The notes beneath the pieces are model-generated. The model worked only from the letters and a program-made list of their open reading frames with translations, was not told the origin of the DNA and made no database searches. From the NCBI RefSeq assembly GCF_047663525.1, contig NC_092606.1, forward strand, positions 1,061,501-1,125,500: 64,000 nucleotides of DNA, written 5' to 3'. The position numbers and the translations under genes are program-made. This document shows, piece after piece, positions 63,840-64,000 of this stretch; the stretch's first letter is position 1; each line of letters starts with the position of its first letter. The DNA comes from Anas platyrhynchos. Its lineage: Eukaryota > Chordata > Aves > Anseriformes > Anatidae.

Positions 63840-63865
63840 AGCGCTGGTGGGAAGCGCTGGTGGGA
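63840..63865. repeat. Perfect 13-bp tandem duplication
   Basis: AGCGCTGGTGGGA occurs twice with no spacer. Confidence 0.9.
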
Positions 63866-64000
63866 CGGCAGCGCGCTGCTCGGGCACCTCGTGCTCAGTG
63901 CCACTCGCCCTGCCCGGCAGTGCTGAGGGCATCTCGTGCTTCATCAGTACGGCTGCAGTACTGCCTGCAGCTTCCCTCCACTTACACCCTCAGTTGCAAT

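Larger units (their letters stand above)
56111..64000. other. Region upstream of WSB1; no gene recognised
   Basis: Nearly 8 kb of mixed-composition DNA with short open frames only. The longest plus-strand frame, 203 codons at 58017-58628, shows no recognisable domain or family and is Cys-rich in a haphazard way. A weak CR1-like tail and two small tandem repeats are listed separately. I see no exon chain, RNA gene or promoter besides the WSB1 island at the left edge. Confidence 0.6.

Noticed and set aside
1-64000. CRISPR arrays, tRNA or rRNA genes, phage or bacterial systems
   Set aside because: No regularly spaced repeats, cloverleaf-like sequences or prokaryotic gene arrangement are visible; the sequence is vertebrate.

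Overview
The window is vertebrate nuclear DNA, almost certainly from a bird and probably a galliform such as chicken. It shows spliced genes with long introns, two very GC-rich CpG-island promoters, a truncated CR1 retrotransposon (the typical avian LINE) and compact intergenic spacing. Species and chromosome cannot be proven from the sequence alone. The locus matches the WSB1-KSR1 neighbourhood that I recall from human 17q11.2. Nothing prokaryotic or phage-like is present, and I see no new gene system. Most long open frames in the window are chance frames, or shadows of the GC-rich first exons.

Layout, left to right. Positions 1-15375 are the 5' part of intron 1 of KSR1, which is on the minus strand; the later KSR1 exons lie beyond the left edge. 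This intron holds a CR1 fragment at about 3.16-3.33 kb and an 18-bp perfect palindrome. Positions 15376-15675 are the first coding exon of KSR1 (100 codons, ending in a clean GT donor). It sits in a CpG island at about 14.87-16.04 kb and has a tiny upstream ORF overlapping its start codon. About 32 kb without recognisable genes follows (16.0-47.85 kb), containing simple repeats and a 13-unit variant telomere-like array at 44596-44673. WSB1 occupies about 47.85-55.95 kb on the minus strand. All nine coding exons can be placed to the base and join in frame to a 421-residue protein. Its promoter is a second CpG island with a YY1 motif. From 56.1 to 64 kb lies apparent upstream intergenic DNA with small tandem repeats.

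The two genes are in tandem on the same strand, WSB1 upstream of KSR1. By family knowledge they act in different pathways: WSB1 is the substrate receptor of a Cullin-5/Elongin BC ubiquitin ligase, and KSR1 is the RAF-MEK-ERK scaffold. Their proximity looks like conserved synteny, not an operon-like relationship. The most notable details are a GC-AG intron in WSB1 with a competing GT donor 4 nt downstream, the KSR1 overlapping uORF, and the variant telomeric array.
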